Shown here piece after piece: positions 5,401 to 5,627 of a DNA stretch of 5,627 nt. The translations under genes were made by a program, and so were the position numbers. Location of the stretch: positions 1 to 5,627 of the forward strand of contig DIUW01000053.1 in assembly GCA_002423125.1 (NCBI GenBank). Direction: 5' to 3'. Source of the stretch: Legionellaceae bacterium UBA6148. Its GTDB lineage: Bacteria > Pseudomonadota > Gammaproteobacteria > Legionellales > Legionellaceae. The notes beneath the pieces were generated by a model, which saw only the letters and a list, made by a program, of their open reading frames with translations, was not told where the DNA came from and searched no databases. The stretch's first letter is position 1. Every line of letters starts with the position of its first letter.

Positions 5401-5531
5401 AATCAAATTTGTAGTTTTGTTGGGTTTAACCGATTTTAAACACTCAAAATGTGGCATTTGTCACTATAATAAAGACTAAATCACGCCTAACAAGGCTGCT
5501 AAACAAGCATTCTGAGCTGTCAATTGCGTTG

Positions 5532-5568
5532 AAGTGGCCCCTGGTAGCAAGGACCGTAAGATGGGGCC
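5532..5568 (-). repeat. right 37-bp inverted repeat
   Basis: Reverse complement of the left repeat, with two mismatches. It has the same internal GGCCCC/GGGGCC pairing as its partner. Confidence 0.9.
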
Positions 5569-5627
5569 TAACTTGGAGTAATCATCGTCAGTTTTGCAAG
5601 ATCGGATATTTTCAAATAGGTATTGTA
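5569..5627. other. right flank, nothing recognised
   Basis: These last 59 bases were translated in the three forward frames. None continues the IS30 transposase, and no RNA gene or repeat is evident. Confidence 0.4.

Larger units (their letters stand above)
5329..5568. mobile_element. 240-bp MITE-like element with 37-bp inverted repeats
   Basis: The edges are near-perfect inverted repeats of 37 bp (35 of 37 matching) enclosing 166 bp of AT-rich DNA with no gene. The left edge falls exactly after codon 135 of the IS30 transposase. Length, lack of coding capacity and long inverted ends fit a miniature inverted-repeat transposable element. I cannot assign the ends (GGCCCCATCTTACGGTCC) to an IS family. 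The only candidate target duplication is TAA (5325-5327 and 5569-5571), which is too short to be convincing. Confidence 0.65.

Noticed and set aside
5483..5531. attC-like sequence (CGCCTAACAAGGCTGCT) suggesting an integron cassette end
   Set aside because: The opposite core site (GTTRRRY) and the pairing arms of a folded attC are absent; only the GCCTAAC half-site matches.
1..5627. CRISPR array, tRNA or rRNA
   Set aside because: No regularly spaced short repeats, and no tRNA or rRNA sequence recognised on either strand.

Overview
The window reads as an accessory, insertion-sequence-rich segment of a Gammaproteobacterium, most likely Legionella or a close relative. The evidence is the AT-rich genes, the style of the Cys- and Thr-rich surface protein, and a C-terminal DUF1566/C-type-lectin-like domain of the kind seen in Legionella diversity-generating retroelement (DGR) targets. 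The taxonomic call is recognition by eye, not a search result.

Layout. 1-346: an internal 235-bp fragment of an IS6-family-like transposase (minus strand), then about 90 bp of unassigned DNA. 347-1157: a complete 811-bp IS6-family element with 15-bp inverted ends and an intact DDE transposase. 1201-1986: an outer-membrane beta-barrel protein with a signal peptide. 1999-3465: a secreted 488-residue protein whose last ~40 codons have the hallmarks of a DGR variable region. 3540-3737: the N-terminal half of the DGR accessory protein Avd, cut off near residue 60. 3738-4527: a second IS6-like element on the minus strand, whose transposase shares 234 of 235 bases with the fragment at the left edge. 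4489-4632: a 47-residue membrane miniprotein of unknown function. 4684-4818: a fragment of a ParB-type partition protein. 4924-5328: the 5' part of an IS30-family transposase, cut by a 240-bp element (5329-5568) with 37-bp inverted repeats and no coding capacity. 5569-5627: nothing recognised.

Main interpretation: this is the wreck of a diversity-generating retroelement. The target gene with its GC-rich, A-poor, NNC-rich variable region is intact, and Avd follows in the usual position. Avd is truncated, and the template repeat and reverse transcriptase expected downstream are replaced by IS6-like DNA. The receptor could be frozen in its last variant, or still diversified in trans by a reverse transcriptase elsewhere. 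The target appears co-transcribed with an outer-membrane barrel gene 12 bp upstream, which suggests the two work together at the cell surface. Near-identical direct copies of the IS6-like sequence bracket the barrel, target and avd genes, so the block could be lost by homologous recombination. The ParB fragment and the IS debris point to an eroding plasmid or integrative element.
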